Source: Humulus lupulus (Eukaryota; Streptophyta; Magnoliopsida; Rosales; Cannabaceae). Taken from it: DNA of 64,000 bases. The notes under the pieces are model-generated. The model was given only the letters and a program-made list of their open reading frames with translations, had not been told where the DNA came from and did no database searches. Position numbers and translations under genes: made by a program. The stretch lies in the NCBI RefSeq assembly GCF_963169125.1, contig NC_084800.1, positions 145,572,397 to 145,636,396 of the forward strand, given 5' to 3'. Positions 1 to 11,899 of this stretch are shown piece by piece; the stretch's first letter is position 1; each line of letters begins with the position of its first letter.

Positions 1-1240
1 CTCAGGTTCAAAGGTCACCATCTTCTTCCTGCAATCGATGGTAGCCCCATATCTAACTAGCCAGTCCATCCCTGAAATCATATAAAAATCTTCCATACCT
101 TTCTCAATCAAGTCTAGTAATAACTCCCTGCCATCAACTGTCACTTGCAGCGCTCTAATCCATCTCCTAGAAACTACCAGTTCCCCTATAGGCAATATAG
201 TTCTGAACCCCGTAGTACAGAACTCACTAGGTCTACATAACCTATCAATCACCTTACTAGAAACAAAAGAATGCATACCACCAGAGTCAATCAACACAGT
301 AAAAGGAGATCCAGCGCTAGAAAGTTGACCTGTCACCACTGAGGGACTAGCCTCGGCCTCTGCCTGTGTCAAGGTGAACACTCGAGCTGGAGTCAAACTG
401 TCCACCGTCCCTGCTTCCCCTTTCATCACTGTTGGGCAGTCCTTCTTGAGGTGTCCCACAACCCCGCACATAGAACAGACCTTGGCCTGACATTTGTCTG
501 TATGGCGTCTTCTGCACCTCGTGCACTCTGGATAACTCCTCCATGTGTCACCGCCTCCCTAGCGGCCACCCTGAACACCCCGACCCCTCCTACTAGGATT
601 GGCAGTGGTCGAAGTGTCAGGGGTCTTCCTCTTCAAATCACTGGCGCCCCCACCCCTACCAGATCCTGAATATAGTGGCGCTAGCCTGTGAACATCCCAT
701 CTCGTAGCGTTCTCCCTCCAAATCTTGTTTTTCGCTTCCTTAGCGGTAAGAGCCTTCTCAACAGCCTAGGCATAAGTTGTCCCCCCAAGTTCTATTTTAA
801 TTCTTACATCTCATGATATCATAGCATTAAGCCCTCTGATGAATCTGTCTTGCCTAGTTGCATCAGTAGGCACAAGGTCTGGTGTGAACTTCGTAAGTCG
901 GTCAAACATCAGGGCGTACTCTATAATAGTCATATTGCCCTGTACCAACCCCACAAATTCATTCACTTTCGCTGCCCTGATAGCAACGTTATAGTACTTT
1001 TGACTGAACAAATCCTTGAATCCATCCCAACCTAGAGAAGTAACATCTCTCATCTGGGAGGCCATTTCCCACAAGATACGGGCATCCTTTCTCAGCATGT
1101 ATGTGGCACAAGTAACCCGGTCATTACCTTCTACCCTCATGAAATCTAGGATAGAGGTAACCATACTCATCCACTATTCGGCCTTCAGTGGGTCAGGTCC
1201 TCCCTCGAAGGTTGGAGGGTGCTGTCTCCATCAGGGCCAG
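1..1240 (-). pseudogene. Tekay-like gypsy gag, zinc knuckle and protease fragment
   Basis: Read on the minus strand, this runs from the gag core to the aspartic protease and leaves the window at base 1. The gag core lies at about 811-1170, with a SQKYYNVAIRAAKVNEF block typical of the Ty3/gypsy gag family. A CCHC knuckle, CSMCGVVGHLKKDC, lies at about 435-476. The protease motif LIDSGGMHSF is at about 270-300 and keeps D-S-G; the later MDWLVRYGATIDC block is near 40-80. Gag would form the particle and the protease would cut the polyprotein. A stop replaces the residue before the gag core near 1176, and the frame is broken between about 600 and 810. The N-terminus ends at a head-to-head junction with another gag copy. 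Assignment to gypsy is secure; Tekay/Del is inferred from similarity to the fuller element at 27,047-41,193. Confidence 0.85.
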
Positions 1241-1246
1241 ATTCCT

Positions 1247-1270
1247 CTGCCAGTTCCTGAGAACTGGCAG
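1247..1270. repeat. Perfect 10-bp inverted repeat at a gag/gag junction
   Basis: The arms CTGCCAGTTC and GAACTGGCAG are separated by CTGA. They sit where the minus-strand gag fragment (left) meets the plus-strand gag fragment (right), which suggests a palindromic junction from template switching or end-to-end joining. Confidence 0.7.
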
Positions 1271-2046
1271 CAACTCATGGCAGATATGCTAGCGCAGTTA
1301 CAGAGCCAAGACGAATAGATTCATTTGCTGCGACAGCAGGCTCCATCAGGGAGTGCTATTTTATTGTACCACCTGCAGTGGTACCAGTTGTATAGCCAGG
1401 AGAGGTTGGGAACAGGTGGGAGCCATTATATGAGCGGTTCAGGAAGCAGCAACCCCCAATCTTTGAGGGTGGACCAGAACCATTGAAGGTCGAGAAATGG
1501 CTGACTATGATTACTACTACTCTGGATTTTATGAGGATAGAGGGGCATGACAGAGTGGCTTGTGCCATATATATGTTGAGAGAGGATGCCCGCATCTGGT
1601 AGGAAGTGGCTTCACAGACCAGGGACATCACTGCTTTGAGTTGGGAAGGATTTAAAGAATTTTTCAGTCAAAAATACTATAATGTTGTCATCAGGGCAGC
1701 AAAGGTGAATGAGTTTGTAGGGTTGATTCAGGGTAGTATGACAATTACTGAGTATGCCCTGAAGTTTGATAGACTCGCAAAGTTTGCGCCAGACCTTGTG
1801 CCTACAGATGCAGCTAGGCAGGATAGATTTATCAGAGGGCTTAATGCTATGATAGCCCGAGATTTGAGGATTACGACAGTTCCTAGGGGGACAACTTATG
1901 CCCAGGTTGTGGAGAAGGCTCTTACCGCTGAGGAAGCAGAGAATACGATCTGGAGGGAAAGTGCAGTAAGGCGAAAGGGCCGCAGAGTGGTGCCTCCTTA
2001 TTCTGGGTCAGGAAGGGGCAGAGGCCCCAGTGATTTCAAGAGAAAG
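1250..2046 (+). pseudogene. Tekay-like gypsy gag fragment, plus strand
   Basis: This gag copy points away from the fragment at 1-1240. It starts with a PVPENWQQLMADMLAQLQ block near 1250-1310, then an IFEGGPEPLKVEKWL block at about 1460-1505, then the gag core at 1606-1900 with SQKYYNVVIRAAKVNEF. In-frame TAG codons fall near 1317 and 1601. The frame ends in a basic GSGRGRGPSDFKRK stretch, just before the zinc knuckle should begin, and is fused directly to an LTR start at 2047. Protease, reverse transcriptase and integrase are therefore missing, consistent with a large internal deletion joining gag to a 3' LTR. Confidence 0.85.
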
Positions 2047-2545
2047 TGTAACGAGCCAAATTTACTAATAAGGCTTAAGGGCCTTGATTAGTGTGCCAGG
2101 AGGGCAATATTTGATTATTATGTGATTTAAATGTGTAATTATATGTTTAGTAATGTTTTTATGATAATATGAAATAAATATGTGATATATGTAAGAACCA
2201 CATTATTATATGGGCAGGTCCGGGAAGCACGACTCAAGACGATCCTAGGGTCTGATAGCAGGAAAAGTCACAACGGGACTTAAAATATGACTTTGGACAA
2301 GTCAGGGGTATTTTAGGTATCGGGTAGCTATTTATACTATTGGGTTATGAATATTAATGGAACCATATAGTTTTTTGTGACTAGGTGATAGAGGCTTAGG
2401 CTCAGGAATGGATTGTGCTTGAGGGGCGTTGCTCGTAATCAATAACCGTACAAACTAAAGGTAAGAAAACTGCACCTGGTTGATTATATGTGACGGGACT
2501 AAGGGTTCCCTATTGTAAAGGCTTGAAATGATATCTCATGCACGC
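2047..2545 (+). mobile_element. Tekay-like LTR fragment with internal deletion
   Basis: The start TGTAACGAGCCAAATTTACT matches the 5' end of the other long LTRs here (6023, 38921 and the minus-strand copies). It continues through the shared GAACCACATTATTATATGGG and CAAGTCAGGGGTATTTTAGG segments. Near 2367 it jumps to TTTGTGACTAGGTGATA, which in the LTR at 6023 lies about 950 bp further on. It then keeps the conserved AGGTAAGAAAACTGCACC box near 2459 and is cut off near 2545 against minus-strand leader sequence. Confidence 0.75.
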
Positions 2546-2695
2546 AGGTAACACATATATATCACGTTCAAGCAATTATTCATGTATCCACGTAAATAGT
2601 TGCCAAACCGTTAGTCGAGCTTGTCTTCGACGATGTGTGTACATACCCAGCCAGTCTACAGGAACCCTCACCTTGGCATTGCTCTGATACCAAGT
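2546..2695 (-). promoter_or_regulatory. Gypsy 5' leader with initiator-Met tRNA primer binding site
   Basis: Read on the minus strand, this directly follows the LTR at 2696-5035. The primer binding site, at about 2681-2692, reads TGGTATCAGAGC, the usual plant match to the 3' end of initiator methionine tRNA. The leader continues with GACAAGCTCGACTAACGG, shared with the leaders at 8196-8515 and 29205 onward. It is cut off on the left by the LTR fragment. Confidence 0.8.
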
Positions 2696-5035
2696 TGTAA
2701 CGCCCTGGTTACCCCAGAACAGTTACGGTGAATGGTGAACCGGAAATTTGACTCGCTACCCGAGTCCTTTGGTTAAAAATGTGATCTAGGTACCATTAAC
2801 AGGGTAAGGTGAAAAACCAATAAAAAGGAAAGGGTACATTTCATTAAGTAAATAAACTGCTCATGAGCCTTTTAAAATGTTTACAAGTAGTTCGTAATAC
2901 AAAAGAGTCGCTACAGTTCCAAATTTACAATCCTCGCCAGCCTAAGCGGCAAAAATAGGGTAAACCCCTAGTCCCTCTGAGAACTCCTTGACCGTGGCAG
3001 TCAAGCGGCCCTGTATGTACATTACATCGCCCAAGCTCTCCACTCAAGGCTGGCCAAGCTTTTCCTTTCCTTTACCTGCACCACATAGCACCCATGAGCC
3101 AAGGCCCAGCAAGAAAACATAATAAAACATGATATAATATCAACAAATATCGTAATGACCATTCAGGACTATCAGTCCCACAAATAGGAGACAATAGCCA
3201 AAAGTCACAGTAATGAGCATCGCTCCCTCTAGCCATGTGACGATAGGGTCACCAGGGCTTAACTGATAGGTGATTCTTTCATAAGCTTGTTCAGGACAGG
3301 TGCATGGTGATTGGTCACCAACATAACCTTCCTCACGACTCTAGAGTCGAAACTATGGACAACGTCCCTTAGCCACGTGACAAACAGTCACCGGGGTCAT
3401 ATACCTTGGCTATAATCATCTGGTCGTAGACCAGGCAAGCGCTTGTAAGTTTCTTGACCCTAGGATCGGTCTGGCATTAATGCTATAGAGCCATTCAATG
3501 CATGATTCTCGACTTTAGAGTCGGTCCCTGACTAGTCAGTGTCTCAAGCTGGTAATCAACGTTCAATAGCATTTAATATGCAATCCATGTCCACACATAT
3601 CAACCAGCATGCCTCAAATATCAAACCAAACATGCCATATATCTATACAGGGTGCAACTGTACTCATACACTGTTTTCTTACCTCTGACTCGAGTGAAAA
3701 TGTTATATGAACGACCCCTGAGAACGATCAACCTTTAAAATCCTTGACGGTCACCTGGTCATAACCAAATTATAGAATTTATCAATAAAAATGATAACCG
3801 AGGGTTCCCAAACCAAATCCCGGCCCCCCGAGACCTCAAATACTACTCAATCGGGTACTAGGTTCAACCCCGAGGCCTATGGTTTGAATCCCTAAGCTAA
3901 AAACCACATTTTAGCAAAATTGGCCTTAAGGGCCGCGGCCCCCCTCTGCTGCGCCGCGGCGCGCCTCCAAACAGAGAGGCTCCCTGCCTGCCAAACGCCA
4001 AGGGCCGCGGCGCTCAGCCCAGAATGGCTAAGTCGGCCACACGAACCAGTTTTTCTCCTTGTGCAATTCCCTCTCAAACCAGACCTTCAAACCCTCATAG
4101 AACCTCTTCCTAACACACAATTAAACCCCCAAACAACTCCCTTAGCTCACTCACATCAAACCCCAATCAAACTAACATTAAAACCCCCTTTGATTCACAC
4201 TTTCCACATCAAAACCCATGACTGAAAAGCTAAAACGAAAACAGAGCATAGCTTAAGTTCAGTGATCAAAACTTACCTCAAAACCTGTTTTGAACTCCCA
4301 CACAAGTAGAACCAAGTCTACTAACTCAGCCTTGAAGTTCCTTAGCTTGATATCTCACCTAGAACTCAAAACTCTCAAAGAAAGCAATGGAGAAGATGAA
4401 GCTAGGAGAAGGTACGGGAATGAAGGAGGCAAACCCCTGTTTTTACTCTGTTTATTCCACAGCCTTCCAATCCACTTATGTCACATATATCCTCCCAAAA
4501 AGACCAAAATACCCTTGTGTCATCCTAAGCCTTTTAAACCTACCCAAGGGCAAAATTGGTACTTCCCGCTTAACCCGTTAATTATAATTAACGCTTCCCA
4601 ATTCCCGCTAATCTCAATATCCTCAAACACCAATAATTCACATCCCGTTACCCTAAAATCCCCGGTAACGCTATAGTCATTAATAACACCCCGAGTCTCA
4701 CCCCGAGCCCCGATCTCAAACCTGTTATGACCAAACCGTTAAATCACGTTTAAAGATCGTCTCATGTCGAAATACTCGAGCCAATCCACATTATAATGTG
4801 GTCTCACAATATATCATTATCGCACATACAAATATACAATTATACCCTCAACGGGCCAAATTACGAAAATACCCCTGTAAAAAAATGTGGACTCACATGC
4901 ATGCATTTAACATCATATTATAATATAATTCTCATAAACATGCATAAACACATTTAATGGCATAATTAAACAGTTATGGCCCTCCCGGCCTACTAATCCA
5001 GCCATTAACCATAATAGGGAATCCGGGGCATTACA
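2696..5035 (-). mobile_element. Tekay-like LTR, minus strand (5' LTR of a truncated element)
   Basis: On the minus strand it runs from TGTAATGCCCC at 5035 to GTTACA at 2696, about 2.34 kb with TG...CA ends. The primer binding site directly beyond 2696 makes it a 5' LTR. It holds the family landmarks: a GC-rich palindromic box (3931-4013), a GTAAGAAAAC box near 3680, and GGTGCAGGTAAAGG near 3070-3085. Open frames inside it, such as the one over 3892-4225, come from the GC-rich box and neighbouring low-complexity sequence and are not taken as genes. Confidence 0.85.
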
Positions 5036-6008
5036 TGGGAGGTCTACACAGGACAGTGGGACTTTATGACTTGGTGTGGGTGATAGTGGACAGATACACC
5101 AAGTCAACTCATTTTCTTCGTGGGTGAGGGAGATAGTTCGTCTCCATGGGGGTCCTAAGTCCATTGTATCTAATCGAGACCCTATCTTTACCTCCAAGTT
5201 CTGGGGAGCTTCGCAGAGAGCCATGGGGACTTAGTTGAAGTTTAGCATAGCCTTTCATCCTCAGATTGATGGACAGTCTGAGAGGATGATTCAAGTGTTG
5301 GAGGATTTTCTTAGGGCCTGTGTGATTGATTTCGAGGGATCTTGGGGTAAGTATCTCCCGTTGATTGAATTTTTGTATAACAATAGTTACCAGTCCACGA
5401 TTGGAATGGATTTTTATGAATTGCTATATGGAAGGAAGTGTAGGTCACCCATTCATTGGGACGAGATGGGTAAGAGAAAGTATATGGGGCAAGACATGGT
5501 TCAGAAAACAAGTGAAGCTATTGAGAAGATCCGAGCCAGGATGCTTGCTTCACAGAGTAGACAGAAAAGCTACGCTGATCCTAAGCATAGAGACGTGGAG
5601 TTTCAAGTTGGAGACCACGTGTTTCTGCGAGTTTCACCACTGCGATGGGTGAGGAGATTTGGAATGAAGGGCATGCTGAGCCCTCGGTTTGTTGGACCTT
5701 TCGAGATTTTAGAAAGGATTGGACAGGTGGCTTACGGGTTGGCCTTGCCATCGTCGTTGTCGGGATTTCACAATGTATTCCATGTCTCTTAGTTACGGAA
5801 GTATGTCTCAAATTCGATGCATGTATTGAAGTATGAGGACTTAGAGTTACAGACAGATTTGTCCTATGAGGAGCGACCGTTTCAGATTTTGGACCGGAAG
5901 TGTTGTGAAGAAATATCAAGGTCGAGGAAGCGACCTGGGAGCTAGAGACGGTGATGCGGGATCAATATCCCGAGCTATTCAGGTAAATTTCAAGGACGAA
6001 ATTCTCAG
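5036..6008 (+). pseudogene. Gypsy integrase C-terminal half with chromodomain-like tail
   Basis: Plus-strand remnant of a chromovirus integrase. The first catalytic region, [11 protein letters not shown], is near 5085-5125, followed by a deletion. [18 protein letters not shown] is near 5133-5190. The third catalytic region, SIAFHPQIDGQSERMIQVLEDF, opens at 5235 and continues for about 185 codons through YNNSYQSTIGMDFYELLYGRKC to LSPRFVGPFEILERIG. A stop interrupts HVFHVS before the tail YEERPFQILDRK, which matches the chromodomain-like C-terminus at 38587-38829. The integrase would insert new cDNA copies. It leads into a polypurine tract and 3' LTR, so it is the 3' end of a truncated element. 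Stops near 5234 and 5791 and frameshifts make it non-functional. Confidence 0.85.
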
Positions 6009-6009
6009 T

Positions 6010-6022
6010 AGGAGGGGATAGT
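6010..6022 (+). promoter_or_regulatory. Polypurine tract of Tekay-like element
   Basis: AGGAGGGGATAGT directly precedes the LTR start TGTAACAACCC at 6023. In LTR retrotransposons this tract primes plus-strand DNA synthesis. Confidence 0.75.
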
Positions 6023-8195
6023 TGTAACAACCCAAAATCACTAATAAGGCTTAAGGGCCTTTATTAGTGTGCCAAGAGGGCACAATTGGTTTACGTGTGA
6101 ATTTATTAAGTTTAATGCGTGATTATATGATAAGCATGCTAGTATGTTTATACGAACATAAATGTGATTATATGCTATAATTGTGAGAACCACATTATTA
6201 TGTGGGTAAATCTGCAGCATGCAACATGAGGCAATCCTAGGAAGCTAGTTAGCGGGAAAGTCACAACGGGGCTTAATACTTGACTTCGGGCAAGTCAAGA
6301 GGTATTTCAGGTATTGGGTGGTTATTTAGGTTATCGAGTTATGGAAATAAATAATTGGAGATATATTTGAGGTTAGGAAGTCTGGGTGGGAATGCTGAGG
6401 AATTTTACCATTTTTCCCTTAGGGACATTTCCGGTACCCCGAGCCTCAGGTTTAACTTAATTGCCTAAGAATAGACTAAGTAAATCACAGAATTCGGCGG
6501 AACATTAGGAACCGACCTTCTTCCCTTTTTCTCTTTCTCTCTCAAAGGAAAACCACTAGAACCTAAGGAAAACTTAGCTGGAAACTCTGTGATTCGAACT
6601 AGAGTTTTGAGGGATTAGCTCAGTTTTAGCAAAGGAATTCAACCAAGACTGTAGTAAGGATTGAATGACACTTTTTGTTGTTGAAATTCTATGGTTTTGA
6701 TTGAGTTCTAAGAGGTTTTTGGGTTTTGAAACTAAAGACTGAATTACAGCTAGGAACTTGGAGGTTAGCTCAGAAATTACTTAAAGAATTGATTCTGCCG
6801 TGAAGGTAATCTCGAATTTATGGTTTAATATTTGAATTCTGATGTTTTCATGGATGGTTTTAGTGTTCTTGAGTTTTTGAGTTTCAGATATTGAAGTGGG
6901 ATTTTGATGAGTTTTTAAGCTAGGTTTTCGCTATATTATGTTGCTGGAATCGTGTTAGAAGTTTTGTGAAAATTGAGTTGTGGAATTGGGATAGTATTGG
7001 ATGGTTTTGAGTGAAGTTTGTGAGTTAAAAATGGAGGTTTTTCTGGGTTTGAAGGGGTCGGGCCGCGGCCTGTGTCTGGTTTTGGGCGTGGGGGAGCCTT
7101 TGGTTAGGACCATGCCATGGTATGGGAGGCTTGAGCTGCAACCCTTAAGGGAATTTGGGATTTTAAGCATGGGAATTTAGCCTAGGGGGCTCGGGATCAA
7201 ATCTACTACCGTGCTTGGTGGAATTCGATGTTCTGAAGATTAGAACTTTGTCTAGACGCCCTTCTTTACAATTATTAATGGTATCCCTTATCCTTGTTGT
7301 GACTAGGTATAAGCTAGGGACTCTGGAAACGGATCGTGCTCAAGGGGCATCTCGTGTGTCCAGTACATTTAGAAACTAAAGGTAAGAAAACTGCACCCGG
7401 TTGTGGATTTATAATGGGACTAAGGGTTCCCTATTTTGGATGCATTGTGAAGGATGGTATTATGCCATGTAAATAGTAAGAAAACGACCTAAGAGTGCCG
7501 AAGTTTACACTAGCGCACAGGGTGCGGTGTGCGGCACGGCCACTAGTAGCTGAGGACAGCTTATTTTGCACTGAGCTCGGTTTAAGCGGGCCGGAGTCAG
7601 TGGGATAAACAAAGGGTGCGACCTAAGATGTCGACCCTGATTATCATGTGATTTGAATGTTTTTATTGATTGGTGGATTGTTATGCTGTATAGCTGGGTG
7701 TTGATTAGTTGAATCTTCATGCTTTGAAATTATTGTGGTATGTTAAGTGTATGAACATGCTTAAGGGGTTGTCCAAATGTTATTATTGCTTGTTATGTAA
7801 TATGATATGTTTGTCTGCTGGGCCTTGGCTCACGGGTGCTTCGTGGTGCAGGTAAAGGCAAGGGCAAGCTTGATCAGCCCTGATTTGGAGAGCTCTAAGA
7901 GAAAAATGTACATGATCAACTGCTCAGCCACCACGGTTGAGAGGGAGATAGGAATAGGAGAACCAGAAACATCTGTTTTGCCTTAGAGTGGCTAATGGTT
8001 GTTTGAACTCTGGAAATTTTGTAAACTGACTTTTGAACGTTGTTCCTTTTTGGGATCCCATATGTAAAAATATTTAGTTATATGAAATGCACCTTTTGAA
8101 ACCAAAACCTTTTAACCCTAGTTCAATAGTGGTTTCTGTATCACATTTTTCACTAAATGACTTGATTAGCAAGTCCTGCACCTTTATAAGTACAC
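6023..8195 (+). mobile_element. Tekay-like 3' LTR, plus strand
   Basis: It begins TGTAACAACCCAAAATCACT after the polypurine tract and carries the family landmarks in order: GAACCACATTATTATGTGGG (about 6185), one GGCCGCGGCC box (7061-7070), AGGTAAGAAAACTGCACCC (about 7379) and GGTGCAGGTAAAGGCAAGGG (about 7846). The last part, ATGACTTGATTAGCAAGTCC at about 8157, matches the 3' end of the inverted copy at 8516-10852. Similarity then fades, so the right end (8190-8235) is approximate. Confidence 0.8.
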
Positions 8196-8515
8196 AGTCT
8201 AGCGGTCTTGGCTAACACAACCAATTACAAGAAATCAAGATCTAACAGTTTATCCAAATATTCATCCACATGCAATAGCAATGCTAATAAACACGCCCCA
8301 ACATCATCGCACAGCAGTCAAGGGTCAGGCTCTATTAGTTACTCATGCTTCCTATTAATCAAATAAATTAAAGCATTCATATTCCTTTCAAACACTTAAA
8401 CATATAAACATGAATATACAATTACCCAACCCTGAGTCGAGCTTGTCTTTAGCGGTGAATGTACATGTCCAACCAGTCTTCAGGCACCCTTAAACCTAGG
8501 ACATTCTGATACCAA
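8196..8515 (-). promoter_or_regulatory. Leader and degenerate primer binding site of a minus-strand gypsy element
   Basis: Read on the minus strand from 8515, it gives TTGGTATCAGAATGTCC, a damaged form of the initiator-Met tRNA binding site. Then comes GACAAGCTCGACTCAGGG, shared with the other two leaders. It is cut off on the left where the plus-strand LTR ends. Confidence 0.7.
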
Positions 8516-10852
8516 GTTGTAACACCCTAGATAATCGAGGTTGTTACACAGTGTGATTATAAATGTGCAAGACTTGCTAATCAAGTCATATAGTTGAAAA
8601 CGTGATTCTAAAGTCATAATCAGGTTAGGGTTAAAAGATTTTGGTCATAAACGAGAAATTTCTCATTCAAATAAACGTTTAGTACATGGGATCCCAAAAA
8701 CAAGTTTTAAATTACAAAATTTAAAAGTTATATACAACCACAAGCCACTCTAATGGAAAAATATGCATTTTAAGTTTTCCTATCCCTGCACTATCCCTTA
8801 GCCGTGGCGGACGAGCAGCTGTTTATGTACATTCTGCCCTACAGCTCTCCAACTCAAGATTGGTCAACCTTGCCCTTGCCTTTACTTGCACCATGTAGCA
8901 CCCATGAGCCAAGGCATAGCAAGAAAACCATAATGCAGAGCATAAACAATACAGACAGTCAAATAATCCATAAAGTTGTTAACCATGTATTTAGCATGCC
9001 ATAACAGTCATCTAATCAGAGAGGTCAATCAATTATTCATAAGCCATTCATCTCAGTATTAAATAGGCTATAAACAACAGAAAATAATGATAACATATCA
9101 ATGTTCATCATACAATACTCAGGATCGACGCCCTCAGGCTGCACCCTCTATTTAACCCACTGTCTTCGGCTCACTTAGGCCGAGCCCAGTGTTTAACCCA
9201 CTGACTCCCGCCCGCTTAAGCTGTGCTCAGTGATTACTTAGCTGTCCTTAGCTACCAATGGTCAAGCTACATTATGTGCGTAAATATTAGTCCCGACACT
9301 CTTAGGCCGTTTATTTCATGCTCACATGACATATCACAATAATACAATTTTTGCATTCAAGTACAGGGAATCTCAGTCCCACACAGTCACATAAGGGTGC
9401 AGTTTTCTTACCTTTAATTCTGAGTGCTTTAGTTACTATGAATGACCCTTGAGCACGATCCCATTCCGAGCCTGAGCGTACACCTAGTCACAATCCATAA
9501 ATCATACTTCGATGAGTTTAAATTCCAAAGGACAATCCTGGGACCAAACTCGCGCTCTCGGGACCTCTGATTCCACCAAACGAAGTGGTGAAACCGTCCC
9601 CCAAGCCCCCAAGCGAACACCCTGAAAAGTCCCAAAAATCAGGTTCTGAAAATTGAGTAGCGCTATAGAGCTACCAGATGGGCGCTATAGCACTAAAGTC
9701 AGAGGCTTTAGCCCCCCAAAAATGCAGCCTAGCACTCCCAACCTAGCGCTATAACGCTAGTACCAGAAATATAAATTTCTGGGTTTCTCTCCTCGAACTT
9801 CCCCGAGCCAAAAGCCCAAAAATCCTTCCCAATTATCCACCAAACACAAAATTGAGCCAACAAACCACTATAGCGCACCCAATAAAACATAATAACACTA
9901 CAACTTAGCTAACAACCTCATCAAACACAGCAAACAAAATTGAGCTTTGAAGCTCAAGAACCCTAACTGAAAACCAAAATGCTCAAGATAATCAAGGGTC
10001 AAAAGTCATTACCTTAGAAAGGAATTCAGCCCTAGGCTGCCTCCAATGCTACTCCAAGCTCCAACCCTCAACTCCCAAGCTAGTGTTCCTTAAACTTCAT
10101 CCCAACAACCCAGTTTTCCAAAATTAAACTTAGAAATTACAAGAACAAGTGAGAACCTAAAACCAGAAAAATGAAATTCGTACCTTCTTCCCGAATTCAA
10201 AATTTCTAACTGTGGATGGTTGCTAATCCCTTCTTCAAATTAATTTCACCCTTTAACTCCTTCAAAACCCAACTCTCATGACTTGTGATCTGTTTCTCTT
10301 TTCTTCAGAAGTGAACCAAATGACCCAAGGAAAAAGTCTGAAAAAGTCTAACACGTGAGAGACTTTTCCCTCAGCTCTAGGTTTCTAATTTTAATACCAA
10401 AATACCATCCTACCCCTCCTTAAACTGAGGCAAACACTAAACCTCAAGGGTAGCTAGGTCATTTCACCACTCTAACAGAAATCCACTCTTCCTTTCTTAT
10501 TTCACTAATACCATTAACACTAAGGTTACTGATTGTTACAAACCTCAACTAAATATCACTTACCACCATCGTGACTCTCAACTAGTACCACGGAACAGGA
10601 TCACATTATGCCAGAAACACCGCACATAACTCAAATCATACCCTCAACGGGTTAAAATTACAAATATGCCCTTCCTAATTAATCAGGGCACACATGCATA
10701 ATTAATACTAAAAGACATGCATTTAATCATTTATTCACACATAATCATATAATCAAGCATTTAAACAGTAAATCATACATAAATACCAATTATGCCCTCC
10801 AGGCACGCTAATCATGGCCCTTAAGCCTTATTAGCAATTTTGGGTCGTTACA
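8516..10852 (-). mobile_element. Tekay-like 5' LTR, minus strand
   Basis: About 2.34 kb, read on the minus strand from TGTAACGACCCAAAATTGC (10852) to GGGTGTTACA (8516). It is followed by a leader, so it is a 5' LTR whose coding part is lost. It is inverted relative to the LTR at 6023-8195 and shares its landmarks, though the GC box is replaced by GCGCTATAG-type boxes (9658-9760). The GTAAGAAAACTGCACCC box is at about 9397-9415. Its right edge abuts copia sequence. Confidence 0.82.
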
Positions 10853-11882
10853 AAGCATGTGTGTACAAATACATGTAAGGAAAAGTAATGGTTTTCCTAG
10901 TTCTTTATGTGTATGACATTCTCCTCATTGAAAACAATGTAGAGGCATTGTCAAAAGTGAAGAAGTGGTTAGTCGAAAATCTCCAAATGAAATATTTGGG
11001 AGAGGCGAGCTATGCTCTGGGAATACAAATTTTAAGGGATACGAAGAACAAGCTCTTGGCACTTTATCAGTCTAATAATATCGATAAGGTGCTTGGAAGG
11101 TTCTCTGTGGAGAATTCCAAGAAAGGTCAGTTATCGACCAGACATGGAATTACTCTCTCCAAGGAACGTTGTCCTAAGACACCTCAGGAGAAAGGGGATA
11201 TGAGACAGTATCCCTAGGCTTCAACATTTGGGAGTCTAATGTATGCCATGTTGTGTACAAGATCTGACAAATCCTATGTAGTAGGGATTGTGAGTCGTTA
11301 ATCTTGGTTTGGAACATTGGATTGCAGTAAAGCACGTTCTCAAGTATCTTAGGAGAACAAGAGATTATATGCATATATATTCAAGGGGTGAGTTAAACCC
11401 TACTATATACACTGATTTTGATTTCCAATAAGACAATGACAGTCGTAAGTCGATGTCTGGGTCAGTGTTCACTCTTGGTGAATGAGTTGTGGTCTGGAGG
11501 AGTATTAAACAATAAAACATAGCAGATTCAACCATGGAAGTCGAATACATAGCGACTTGTGAAGAGGCTAAGGAGGCGGTTTGGTTGAGAAAGTTCTACA
11601 CTGATCTGGAAGTAGTTCCATATATGGATAAGCTACTAATCCTATACTGTGATAATAGTGGAGTAGTAGCCAACTCCAAGGAACTAAGAAGCCACAAGAG
11701 AGGAAAGCATATAGAAGTGAAATACCATCTAGTTAGAGAGATTGTGCACCAAGGTTATGTGATTGTTATGAAGACAGCACCGGAACAGAACTTGGCTGAA
11801 CAATTTACCAAGACACTTTTTGCAAAGTCGTTTATGGGTTATGTATGCAACATGAGATTAAGGGAGATGTCTCACATGGTTT
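10853..11882 (+). pseudogene. Copia D reverse transcriptase and RNase H remnant
   Basis: The C-terminal part of a Ty1/copia polyprotein. The reverse transcriptase part starts at the catalytic region, where YVDD reads YVYD (FLVLYVYDILLIENN, 10888-10935). It continues with KYLGEASYALGIQILRD and SLMYAMLCTRSD. The RNase H part resumes near 11534 as MEVEYIATCEEAKEAVWLRK, then LYCDNSGVVANSKELRSHKR and a TAPEQNLAEQF region close to the usual NLADPFTK. Frameshifts and stops between 11215 and 11530 split the two halves, and everything upstream of the YVDD region is gone. It ends before a polypurine tract and LTR. Confidence 0.88.
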
Positions 11883-11899
11883 GAGGGAAAGTGGGAGAT
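11883..11899 (+). promoter_or_regulatory. Polypurine tract of copia D
   Basis: GAGGGAAAGTGGGAGAT lies directly before the LTR start at 11900. GTGGGAGAT followed by TG is the usual copia arrangement. Confidence 0.75.

Noticed and set aside
3892..4225. Two overlapping opposite frames of 60-100 codons
   Set aside because: They fall in the GC box and flank of an LTR; other LTRs of the family have no matching frame.
4290..4676. 128-codon plus-strand frame
   Set aside because: It lies inside the minus-strand LTR, lacks motifs and is not conserved in the LTR at 8516.
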